This document shows positions 26,801-33,564 of a stretch of 64,000 bases of DNA, piece after piece (position 1 is the stretch's first letter; every line of letters starts with the position of its first letter). Under the pieces are notes generated by a model that made no database searches, was not told the origin of the DNA, and was given only the letters and a program-made list of their open reading frames with translations. The stretch covers positions 62,001-126,000 of the forward strand of contig JARWZO010000018.1 in NCBI GenBank assembly GCA_029866325.1, in the 5' to 3' direction. The stretch is from Fluviicola sp. (GTDB lineage: Bacteria; Bacteroidota; Bacteroidia; Flavobacteriales_D; Crocinitomicaceae). The position numbers were made by a program, and so were the translations under genes.

Positions 26801-28664
26801 TGCAACTCCGGCTACGGTGGTAAACAATCCGGGTTACACAGTGAAAGCTCATGTAGCTAACGTAGATCAGGTAAGTCAGGTGGTAGTTTCACAAGACGGA
26901 CAAATTGTAAGCCCGAGCTTATGGAATTTCGACGCTGTAACCAAAGATGTGACGTTTAACACCAATCTCAATGCGGGGAACAACGTGTTTACTGTAACGG
27001 GTACCAATGCTTCCGGAACACATAGTGCTACTACGAATATTATTTACACTATTCCGGTGGTCGTGTGTGACAAGCCTGTTATAACATTCACTGCTCCTGC
27101 TACAGATGGTTTGGTTGTTGAAAACAGCAGCTACAATGTGGTAGTAACTATTTTGAATGCCAGTGCGAACCAAATCAAGTTGATCTTGAACGGTTCTATT
27201 CAGAGTCCTGGAACATTTGTGAATGGAGTTTACTCAAAAACGGTAACACTTGTTGAGGGTCAAAACTCCATTGAGGTGGTTGCAGCTAACCCTTGCGGTG
27301 AAAGCAAAGCAGTAAAAACCATTACGTTCCATGCTCCTGCTGCACCTTGTATTCCTCCATCAGTTCAGCGTGTTGATCCATTACCGAATTTGGTAGTGGT
27401 TCAATCGGAAACCATCAACATCAAAGCCAGCGTTTCCAATATAGAAAACGTGAGTCAGTTGAGCTTGGTTGTAAATGGTGTTTCTACGCCGTTTAACTAT
27501 GACGCAGCAGCGCACTTTGTGACGGCCACGGTTAATTTAACAGTAGTAGGTGAAAATACGGTGGCGGTAATTGCTTCTACCGAATGTGGAAAAACAAGAG
27601 CAGACTGGAAAATTACACGCCAAGTGTGTAACGCTCCAACGGTAACCTTGAGCTCTGCTACGGTAGCAGATGGTACAACAACGTTTGCAGAATCGTTCGG
27701 ATTAACAGCCGCTGTTGCAGGTGTAACTTCTCAAAATCAAATCACAGTAACGCACAACGGACAAAACATTGGTTTTGTTTATACTGCGCAAACCGGAGTT
27801 TTGACCTTGGATCGTGCGCTTCCTTTGGGTGCAAGTAAGTTCATCATTACCGTTACGAATAACTGTGGAACAAACACTTTGATGCATACTGTAACACGTC
27901 GTACGGATCCGAATGCGGTTCCTCCAACTATTGATATTACGACTCCGTCTACTTCTGCACCAACAATTCCGTTCCAAACCAATCAGGCAGCGATGACGGT
28001 TCAAATTGTAACAACTCACGTGAACGCCGCCAATCAGGTAGTAGTAACGGTAAACGGTGCACCGACGAACTTTAATTTCAACGCGGCCAATGGTAGCATT
28101 TCATTCAACACCAACTTCAACGCAGGTGCGAATGTGATTACCGCCACTGCTGCAACTCCTTACGGAACAGCTACAGATAATGTAACAGTTATTTACACGT
28201 TACCTGTTACAGTAAATCCTCCGGTGATTACGTTAACTAATCCTGAAAGATGTCCTGCTGCTTTCCCACGCGGAAATGCAACGATCACAGGTACCGTTAC
28301 CAATATCTCTAATACGAATCAGGTTGTCATCACTTATGGTGGGGTGAACATTAATTATACCTCAACAATCACAGGTAACACCCTGACGTTTAGCTTCGAT
28401 GTTTCCATCACTGCTACCACACTTGCCATTCCATTGGTTGTAACTGCAACAAACGAAGCAGGTACGGATGTGGAGACTTGCGCGATTGGAATTTCTGCTA
28501 ATACGGAAACAGAAGGTGGCGGACAAGGTAACGGCGACCAACTGAATGGCGGTGGTGAAATCATCAGACCGAGAAACGGTGAAGGAGGAGGAACTCCACC
28601 ACCAACAACTCCTGTAAAAAAACCCGCACCTACAGAGCCGACAACTCCGGTAAGAAGACCATAG
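23874..28664 (+). CDS. Giant surface protein: N-terminal barrel-like domain plus 13 Ig-like repeats
   Basis: A 1596-residue protein. A signal peptide (MNRIITLLFGLFFTTLLLGQ) leads into about 260 residues that look like an outer-membrane beta-barrel (WFWGANVGTTWSS, WMPSVGFGIGYQVGPRFSIGLEHK as landmarks at 35-50 and 210-235). Thirteen repeats of about 90-100 residues follow; each begins PPxVxxxxP and holds a VLNV-xxxQ-xxxxNG core and an end pattern G-NxxxxTGTNxxGxxxxxTIIY. Repeats 9-11 carry a Cys pair. The last 70 residues are Gly- and Pro-rich (TPPPTTPVKKPAPTEP). No T9SS tail is visible. Divergent from the PorP/type B pair. Function unknown; adhesion is plausible. Confidence 0.9.
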   Translation: MNRIITLLFGLFFTTLLLGQNVTSKVDYDNDSRWFWGANVGTTWSSTDVTKKHDWGWGLTLGKSFNYNYGKPISFDIRARYLTGKWYGQDFDSTSFAAHPNTALSSGTTDYNAAYGHSVLNFETTIHRAALELVLHANNLRAKTGWDVTVFGGIGYTWYKTYGDAIDNKTNTIYNYDTLNPFNADAIKGILDGDYETQLDGTSGNKYSGAWMPSVGFGIGYQVGPRFSIGLEHKSTFTLMDNFDGFINPDGKRKNDIYHYTSAYVRFQIRDHWTTDTEEDNSLDNVDNYNQGQTNVPPIVDFRSPATSGTTVNNPSYVIQADVKNVASSNNVIFRQNGNYISNFSFNPSTQQFTSSVTLNPGQNIFELTGTNDFGSDQEQTIIIYNREQQNPPIVSYQNPGSSPTTVQNPAYNLVATVLNVTQQSQVTMTLNGQPFTGFSFNPSNNGVTASLNLQVGTNIVTTTGTNQYGTDSESTTIIYNPVQTEQPPVVYFVDPNVNPYTTAQGTFNISANVLNVAGAQNITFKQNGTVNQNFTYNTVSDNLQSTVVLNPGQNVFEIIGTNSAGTAQATTIIIYERQAPKPPIVTITNPASNPQETTSPIYNLGSTVLNVTQASQITVKLNGQSVSNFNYTASNNGVTATLNLIEGSNVVVVTGTNSDGTDSKQTVIIYRKPVTVQPPVVTYSAPNMDPFTTDQPNYTVVATVLNVANQSGVNVNVNGTNVTSFTFNASNAMVTLPLTLIEGANVITITGTNTAGVDSEPQTIIYRKPAPVQPPVVSFIDPAVNPTTVFNQTYDVKARVRYVTGAQQIVLRINGQVSTNFTYSASSELMNFTTGLVAGANIVEITGTNSAGQDQESTTIIYREPNPTLPPVVTITNPIANPHTVSIATAPITATVLNVDGSQNIQVAVNGVPISNFTYNTATKQLAFVMNLISGSNSLVITATNSAGQASDNRTIIYRREIVVVPPPLVTFINPATPATVVNNPGYTVKAHVANVDQVSQVVVSQDGQIVSPSLWNFDAVTKDVTFNTNLNAGNNVFTVTGTNASGTHSATTNIIYTIPVVVCDKPVITFTAPATDGLVVENSSYNVVVTILNASANQIKLILNGSIQSPGTFVNGVYSKTVTLVEGQNSIEVVAANPCGESKAVKTITFHAPAAPCIPPSVQRVDPLPNLVVVQSETINIKASVSNIENVSQLSLVVNGVSTPFNYDAAAHFVTATVNLTVVGENTVAVIASTECGKTRADWKITRQVCNAPTVTLSSATVADGTTTFAESFGLTAAVAGVTSQNQITVTHNGQNIGFVYTAQTGVLTLDRALPLGASKFIITVTNNCGTNTLMHTVTRRTDPNAVPPTIDITTPSTSAPTIPFQTNQAAMTVQIVTTHVNAANQVVVTVNGAPTNFNFNAANGSISFNTNFNAGANVITATAATPYGTATDNVTVIYTLPVTVNPPVITLTNPERCPAAFPRGNATITGTVTNISNTNQVVITYGGVNINYTSTITGNTLTFSFDVSITATTLAIPLVVTATNEAGTDVETCAIGISANTETEGGGQGNGDQLNGGGEIIRPRNGEGGGTPPPTTPVKKPAPTEPTTPVRRP

Positions 28665-28692
28665 TACAAAGGGAGATTCCCAACTAATAGAA

Positions 28693-28725
28693 GCAACCCG
28701 AGCGATTACCGTTCGGGTTGTTTTG
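28693..28725 (+). terminator. Terminator of the giant repeat-protein gene
   Basis: CAACCCGAG and its complement TTCGGGTTG form a stem with an 8-base loop followed by TTTT, 29 bases after the stop codon. Confidence 0.8.
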
Positions 28726-28750
28726 CGTTTTGACCGGTGCAAGTCTTTTC

Positions 28751-28872
28751 TCCCACAGATGCCCAGATTTTTCACGCTTCAGCCTCAGGCTGACAGCGCA
28801 TATTCGTGTTTTGTACTATCCAGGCGAGTGCGTTAGCCGAGCTAAAATCTTTGTCAGCCTTAGGCTGATAGG
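28751..28872 (+). repeat. CCCACAGATGCACAGAT family, copy 1 (right end lost)
   Basis: It begins CTCCCACAGATGCCCAGATT and holds a hairpin TCAGCCTCAGGCTGA and the family core GCGAGTGCGTTAGCCGAGC. A second AGCCTTAGGCT word follows. The mirrored CCCACAGAT end seen in other copies is missing on the right. Confidence 0.75.
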
Positions 28873-28915
28873 AAATAATGTGTCGGATAGCCAATACGAA
28901 GTGATTTGCATTGTG

Positions 28916-28923
28916 TATTTTTG
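28916..28923 (+). promoter_or_regulatory. -7 promoter element of mrp
   Basis: TATTTTTG fits TAnnTTTG and lies 22 bases before the ATG. The stretch TGTCGGATAGCC just upstream (28881-28892) resembles half of the 18-bp operator seen at 35.9 kb. Confidence 0.5.
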
Positions 28924-28945
28924 TACCCCGGTTTAAGCAGTAGTT

Positions 28946-30022
28946 ATGACAAGAGAATCCGTATTAGAAGTGCTTGGCTCCATTTTGGAACCCGATTTGA
29001 AAAAAGACATCGTCTCCCTGAATTTTGTGGAGGAATTAAGTGTTGAAACCGGTCGGATTGTTCTGACAGTTTACGCTTCAAATCCGGCACTGCACGCCCG
29101 CAAACGAATGCAGGAAGCAGTAGAGTTCAATCTTCGACGAGTATTCGGGCAAGATCTCGAAATAGCTTGTACTGTAAAAGGTCTGCCTGCCGAAAGTAGA
29201 AATGAGCACCGAAAAATACTTCCTGAAGTCAAACACATCATTGCAGTGGCTTCCGGTAAAGGAGGAGTAGGAAAATCTACCGTTACGGCAAATTTGGCAG
29301 GCGGTTTGGCAAAATTGGGATTTAAAGTCGGTATTGTTGATGGTGATATTTACGGACCAAGTATGCCTACGATGTTTGATGTGGTTGGAGAGCGCCCTAC
29401 CATGATTGATGTAGATGGCAAAGCACTCATCAATCCGGTCATGAGTTACGGAATTAAAATTTTGTCAATCGGCTTTTTTACCAATCAGGATGAAGCGGTT
29501 GTATGGCGTGGGCCGATGGCTTCAAAAGCGTTGACACAGTTGTTTACCGATGCATATTGGGGCGAATTGGATTATTTATTGATCGACCTTCCTCCTGGAA
29601 CGGGTGATATTCATCTTTCGCTGGTGCAAACCGTGCCACTCGATGGAGTTGTAATTGTAAGCACACCGCAGGAAGTAGCCTTGGCAGATGCCCGAAAAGG
29701 CGTGCAAATGTTCAAATTGGATACCATCAATGTTCCGATTGTGGGATTGGTGGAAAACATGGCTTGGTTTACTCCAGCCGAACTTCCCGATAACAAGTAT
29801 TTCATTTTCGGAAGAGACGGCGTGAAGAACCTCGCTGCCGGAATGGGCGAAACCTTTTTGGGACATATTCCATTGGTGCAGAGTGTATGCGAATCCGGTG
29901 ATGCGGGACGACCTGCTGTTTTTCAGGAAAACACACCAACCTCAATGGCTTTTGAGGAATTAGTGCGTATCTTTGTACTCGAAGTCAACGCGTTGAAAGC
30001 GCGGAAAGCTCTAAAAGCATAA
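28946..30022 (+). CDS. mrp: Mrp/NBP35 family iron-sulfur cluster carrier ATPase
   Basis: A 358-residue cytoplasmic P-loop ATPase that carries or delivers Fe-S clusters. An N-terminal DUF59-like domain (about residues 1-80) precedes the NBP35 ATPase with Walker A SGKGGVGKST (103-112), the IVDGDIYGPSMP switch and the DLPPGTGD motif. The CxxC pair that bridges the Fe-S cluster in most Mrp proteins is absent at its usual place (VENMAWFTPAELPDNKYFIFG region, about 268-288). It is followed four bases later by a NifU-like gene, a functional fit. Confidence 0.95.
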   Translation: MTRESVLEVLGSILEPDLKKDIVSLNFVEELSVETGRIVLTVYASNPALHARKRMQEAVEFNLRRVFGQDLEIACTVKGLPAESRNEHRKILPEVKHIIAVASGKGGVGKSTVTANLAGGLAKLGFKVGIVDGDIYGPSMPTMFDVVGERPTMIDVDGKALINPVMSYGIKILSIGFFTNQDEAVVWRGPMASKALTQLFTDAYWGELDYLLIDLPPGTGDIHLSLVQTVPLDGVVIVSTPQEVALADARKGVQMFKLDTINVPIVGLVENMAWFTPAELPDNKYFIFGRDGVKNLAAGMGETFLGHIPLVQSVCESGDAGRPAVFQENTPTSMAFEELVRIFVLEVNALKARKALKA

Positions 30023-30025
30023 ATT

Positions 30026-30274
30026 ATGGTGCTCGACAAAGAAGATTTAGCAATTAAGATCAACCAATCACTTGAAGAATTACGTCCCCATTTACACGCT
30101 GATGGTGGCGATATGGAATTGGTTGAAATCACCGACGAAGGTGTTGCAAAAGTGCGACTTTTGGGTGCCTGTAGTGATTGCTCGATGAGTGTAATGACGA
30201 TCAAAGCCGGTTTGGAAGAAGCAGTGCGCAAAGCTGCTCCCGAGATTAAATCGGTAGAGGCGATACATGATTAA
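30026..30274 (+). CDS. NifU-like iron-sulfur scaffold (NfuA-type domain)
   Basis: This 82-residue protein is a single NifU C-terminal domain with the cluster-binding CxxC at Cys49 and Cys52 (GACSDCSMS), preceded by the typical LRPHLHADGGDMELV segment. It assembles or transfers 4Fe-4S clusters. It begins four bases after mrp and is therefore in the same transcript. It is convergent with the next gene, leaving only 19 bases and no clear terminator. Confidence 0.95.
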   Translation: MVLDKEDLAIKINQSLEELRPHLHADGGDMELVEITDEGVAKVRLLGACSDCSMSVMTIKAGLEEAVRKAAPEIKSVEAIHD

Positions 30275-30293
30275 TATAAACTGACAAACATCG

Positions 30294-31172
30294 TCAAATC
30301 GTAAACGGAAACGTTTGTACCAATTTATCTCCGTTCATGACCTTTACTTCATAATCCCCCTTTTCCCACCCTTTTACGGTTAAGGTAAATTCGTAGTTCA
30401 CGATTCCTTTGCGTGAAAAGGTCATTTCAGACGAGTTGTTTTTTACTTCACCACCTACTTTTTGTACTACTTCGTGGATCTTCATATTACCATCACTTTC
30501 CACGCGGATTTTCCCGTTCACCGAAATCGGATTGTTTTCGATGAGTCGTTCCGGTGTTACGACACGTTCTTGCTTGGTTTCATACCACGGATCTTCCTGA
30601 TTGGTGAGTTTGGCTAAAAACACCCGCAAAGCTTTTCCTTGTTCGGTATCACTGTCAATGTTGCTGATCGAGCTTCCGTCAGACACAGCCCATATCGCAT
30701 CCTGAAGCGTGTAACTATCGTATCCTTTTTTGTCTACAAATGCCGCCAACTCAATGAGTTTTGAATTGGTGGTTTTGGAAAGCTTCATGCCGTTATCTGT
30801 GGTGGGCGAATGATCGCTTGCTTCCATGCAATATCCGTCGAGCACCTGATTTCCGGTGGCTTTGGCTTTCAGCGCAATGGCTTGTTGTTCTACGATTATC
30901 AAATCCTGATCTTCATCTTCACTTGGTTTGAATACCGTTCCGTTCGGGATGGTAATTGTGAGCTGATTGCCCGTAAGATTGGTTACTGAAACAGCAACCG
31001 ATTCACCGGAATAACTACCGGTTGAGGTAAAACGACATGTCACCATTTTTTTAGCAATCGCTTCTTCCAAGCTAATCGTTACCGGTGCGTTTTGCACAAT
31101 TTCAAACGCATAGATTCCTCCGCAAAGCGCCGCCAATAGCGTAGCTCTGAACCACTTCTTGTTTCGTTTCAT
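30294..31172 (-). CDS. Hypothetical secreted protein
   Basis: The start is placed at the ATG at 31172 (MKRNKKWFRATLLAALCGGIYAFE), a signal peptide. The 292-residue protein has one Cys in MVTCRF and one in GYCMEASD, an IPNGTVFKPSEDEDQDLIIVEQQ segment (about residues 75-98), a helical middle part (YTLQDAIWAVSDGSSI), and a C-terminal beta domain with VNYEFTLTVKGWEKGDYEVKV. I do not recognise the family. The only neighbours are convergent mrp/nifU and the divergent YHS operon. Confidence 0.7.
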   Translation of the reverse strand: MKRNKKWFRATLLAALCGGIYAFEIVQNAPVTISLEEAIAKKMVTCRFTSTGSYSGESVAVSVTNLTGNQLTITIPNGTVFKPSEDEDQDLIIVEQQAIALKAKATGNQVLDGYCMEASDHSPTTDNGMKLSKTTNSKLIELAAFVDKKGYDSYTLQDAIWAVSDGSSISNIDSDTEQGKALRVFLAKLTNQEDPWYETKQERVVTPERLIENNPISVNGKIRVESDGNMKIHEVVQKVGGEVKNNSSEMTFSRKGIVNYEFTLTVKGWEKGDYEVKVMNGDKLVQTFPFTI

Positions 31173-31264
31173 GTTTCGGATTTTGAAGGATAATGTACAA
31201 ACGAGGAAATCGTTACAGGTGAATAATGGTTGATGGATAATCATTTTAGAGGAAATCGCATGTT

Positions 31265-31282
31265 TTGTCGGCTGGCTGACAA
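31265..31282. promoter_or_regulatory. Crp/Fnr-type palindromic operator upstream of the YHS operon
   Basis: TTGTCGGCTGGCTGACAA is an 18-bp dyad (arms TTGTCGG and CTGACAA, one mismatch). Its centre is about 41 bases before the start of transcription predicted from the -7 box at 31303. The same dyad in perfect form lies at 35901-35918, and a Crp/Fnr regulator gene is the last of this operon. Confidence 0.6.
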
Positions 31283-31302
31283 ACGCTTCCCCGCAGTTGC
31301 TC

Positions 31303-31310
31303 TAGCTTTG
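31303..31310 (+). promoter_or_regulatory. -7 promoter element of the YHS operon
   Basis: TAGCTTTG matches TAnnTTTG. It lies 41 bases before the ATG and about 20 bases after the palindromic operator, with no -33 TTG at the right distance, as expected for an activator-dependent promoter. Confidence 0.55.
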
Positions 31311-31350
31311 ATCTAAGAAACAGAAAACACTCATTCTAAAAAACAAACAC

Positions 31351-31815
31351 ATGAAAATTCTCTTTGTAGCCTTGCTGACAATGGTAAGCCTCGGTTTGTG
31401 GTCGCAAGAAACAACAGCCGGTCGACAAAAACACTTCAACACATTCAAAAATCACCTAGCGATTCAAGGACACGACCCTGTGGCGTATTTTACCGAAGGC
31501 AAAGCTGTAAAAGGTTCCGGAAATTACCGCGCCGAAGTAAAAGGGATTATTTACCACTTCAGTACAGAAACCAATCGCGATTTGTTTGAGAAAAATCCGT
31601 CTAAATATGAACCGCAATACGGTGGTTGGTGCGCGTATGCGATGGGAGACGATGGTGATAAAGTAGCGATCAACCCCGAAACGTTTAAAATTGTAAACGG
31701 CAAACTGTACCTGTTTTACAACAAAGGTGGCGAAAACACCAAACTCTACTGGAACGAAAACCAAGACGTGTTGATGAAGAATGCGAATACTAACTGGAAA
31801 AAAATTGTTGGATGA
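31351..31815 (+). CDS. YHS domain-containing secreted protein
   Basis: A 154-residue protein with a signal peptide (MKILFVALLTMVSLGLWSQ) and a YHS domain of the type starting IQGHDPVAYFTEGKAVKG (about residues 38-55), with the conserved FSTETNRDLFEKNPSKYEPQYGGWCAYAM core at 70-98. YHS domains bind metal or lie next to metal-handling proteins. It is the first gene of a four-gene operon with DoxX-like, LysE and Crp/Fnr genes; its stop overlaps the next ATG (ATGATG). Confidence 0.9.
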   Translation: MKILFVALLTMVSLGLWSQETTAGRQKHFNTFKNHLAIQGHDPVAYFTEGKAVKGSGNYRAEVKGIIYHFSTETNRDLFEKNPSKYEPQYGGWCAYAMGDDGDKVAINPETFKIVNGKLYLFYNKGGENTKLYWNENQDVLMKNANTNWKKIVG

Positions 31816-32213
31816 TGAAAAAATCGTTGGTTATTACATTGTGGGGATGCCGAATTCTCGTAAGTCTGATCTTGTTGCAGACGCTGTATTTTAAATTTAG
31901 CGCCCACCCCGAATCAGTGCTGTTATTCACCAAATTAGGTGTGGAACCGTGGGGTAGAATTGCGCTGGGTTGCATTGAATTGCTGGTCGGAATCGGTTTG
32001 TTGATTCCACGTATATCACTTTTGGCTTCTTTTGGAGCAGTTGGCATACTTTCGGGAGCAATTCTAACGCATGTAGCCATTATTGGCATTGAATCCAATG
32101 GAGACGGAGGACAATTGTTTTTGATGGCGGTGATTGGTTTTGCAGCTGCGTCCGTTGCTTTTTTGTTGCAGTGGAAGCATCGAAAAATGATGCCGGAAAA
32201 AAAAGTGAACTAA
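31812..32213 (+). CDS. DoxX-like four-helix membrane protein
   Basis: The 133-residue product has four hydrophobic helices and the features of the DoxX/DoxD family: a short TLYFKF after helix 1, and GCIELLVGIGLLIPRIS in helix 2 (residues about 53-69). DoxX relatives are poorly defined and include quinone-linked and redox roles. It overlaps the YHS gene by four bases. Confidence 0.8.
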   Translation: MMKKSLVITLWGCRILVSLILLQTLYFKFSAHPESVLLFTKLGVEPWGRIALGCIELLVGIGLLIPRISLLASFGAVGILSGAILTHVAIIGIESNGDGGQLFLMAVIGFAAASVAFLLQWKHRKMMPEKKVN

Positions 32214-32257
32214 AAAAATCCGATAGATCACTTCTTGCGTAGTTTTACAAAGGCATT

Positions 32258-32878
32258 ATGGGATCCATTGTACTTATATTTCTGTTAACGGCATTGATTA
32301 GTTTTGCGGGCTCAATTCAGGTAGGGCCCGTAAACTATTTTGTGATAGAAACAAGTTTGCGGCAAAACAAAACAGCCGCGATTATGGTTGCTGCCGGTGG
32401 AAGTATTCCAGAGTTTATTTACAGTGTATTGGCCATCACTATCGGCATCACGTTACAACAAACTCCCGCATTCTTTCTGGCGTTTAAATGGATCACCATT
32501 GTACTACTCACAGCATTAGGCATTTATTACTTTATCAAGAAAGTTGCCAAGCACACACTACCAACGATTAGTAAAAAAGGTTCTTTTCTGAAAGGATTTA
32601 CCCTTGGTTTACTCAATCCACAGTTACTACCGTTTTGGTTGGTCGTGTACACCTCTTTTTTTACGTCTACAGGACTTTCAATCACTTCTTTTCCGCAACA
32701 ACTGGCGTTCATCCTCGGAACAGGCGTTGGGGCGTTCGGATTGCACGTATGTTTAATTTACTTGGTGCAGGCAAACAGAGAACGTTTGGAAAAATGGATG
32801 GTTTTCCCTTACTTTAATCGATTTCTAGGTGCTTTTTTTCTATTACTCGCTTTGCTTCAAATCGTTTCATTATGCTGA
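32258..32878 (+). CDS. LysE family translocator
   Basis: A 206-residue inner-membrane protein with six hydrophobic segments, typical of the LysE/RhtB exporter family. The start SIVLIFLLTALISFAGSIQVGPVNYFVIETSLRQNK and the middle FTLGLLNPQLLPFWLVVYTSFF match the family (landmarks about residues 3-38 and 110-131). These proteins export amino acids or small metabolites; the substrate here is unknown. It overlaps the Crp/Fnr gene by seven bases. Confidence 0.88.
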   Translation: MGSIVLIFLLTALISFAGSIQVGPVNYFVIETSLRQNKTAAIMVAAGGSIPEFIYSVLAITIGITLQQTPAFFLAFKWITIVLLTALGIYYFIKKVAKHTLPTISKKGSFLKGFTLGLLNPQLLPFWLVVYTSFFTSTGLSITSFPQQLAFILGTGVGAFGLHVCLIYLVQANRERLEKWMVFPYFNRFLGAFFLLLALLQIVSLC

Positions 32879-33564
32879 AAGAAGAATTGAAATACTGGTA
32901 CTTGCGCAATCATTCGTTGTTTGAAACAATGAGCGATCCGGAAATTGATCATTTGTGCATCATTTCCAGTTTTAAGCAAGGCGAGAAAAACGACATTATT
33001 TTCTTTTCCGATTCAGACAGGCAACGCTTGTATACCGTGAAAGAAGGTGCTTTGAAGATCTGTCACCTAGACCCGACCGGAAAAGAAATCATCACCGAAA
33101 TTTTGACCGAACACGATATCTTCGGGTGTATCGGATTTTCGGGAAACAATAATGGTCAGCAGGGCAATGAATATGCGAAAGTGCTATCCGAGCACATCAA
33201 AATTTGCACATTCGATATGGAACGGTTCAAGGAAGTGGTGAAAGACAATCCGCAATTGTCGCTGAAATACTCAACGGTGATCAACGACAAACTGGTATCG
33301 TTTCAGCAGCGGTATTCCGACCTTATTTTCAAAGATGTCGACACGCGTATTCACGATTTTTTCAAGAATTACGGAACCAGTTTCGGTAAACAAACAGGCA
33401 ATCGCTTGGAAATGGAAATGTTTTTAACGCATCAGGAAATTGCCGAATACACGGCTTCTTCGCGCCAATCCGTCACCACGGCCATTAATAAATTGATTGC
33501 ACAAGGATTGCTGATTTATGAAAACCGGAAAAAGGTGGTGATCCCGGATGTTACGGTATATTGA
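32872..33564 (+). CDS. Crp/Fnr family transcriptional regulator
   Basis: The 230-residue protein has a cyclic-nucleotide-type beta-roll (about residues 20-130), a dimerisation helix, and a C-terminal winged helix whose reading helix lies in LTHQEIAEYTASSRQSVTTAINKL (about 183-206). The FNR cysteine cluster is absent, so an Fe-S oxygen sensor is not indicated. It is translationally coupled to lysE. An 18-bp dyad (TTGTCGG-N4-CCGACAA type) stands before its own operon and again before the neighbouring genes at 35.9 kb, so this protein is the best candidate reader. The ligand is unknown. Confidence 0.92.
   Translation: MLKEELKYWYLRNHSLFETMSDPEIDHLCIISSFKQGEKNDIIFFSDSDRQRLYTVKEGALKICHLDPTGKEIITEILTEHDIFGCIGFSGNNNGQQGNEYAKVLSEHIKICTFDMERFKEVVKDNPQLSLKYSTVINDKLVSFQQRYSDLIFKDVDTRIHDFFKNYGTSFGKQTGNRLEMEMFLTHQEIAEYTASSRQSVTTAINKLIAQGLLIYENRKKVVIPDVTVY

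Noticed and set aside
27702-28019. Long minus-strand frames opposite the giant repeat gene
   Set aside because: Open antisense frames are expected across the Thr/Val/Asn-rich repeats; the products are Arg/Cys-rich noise.
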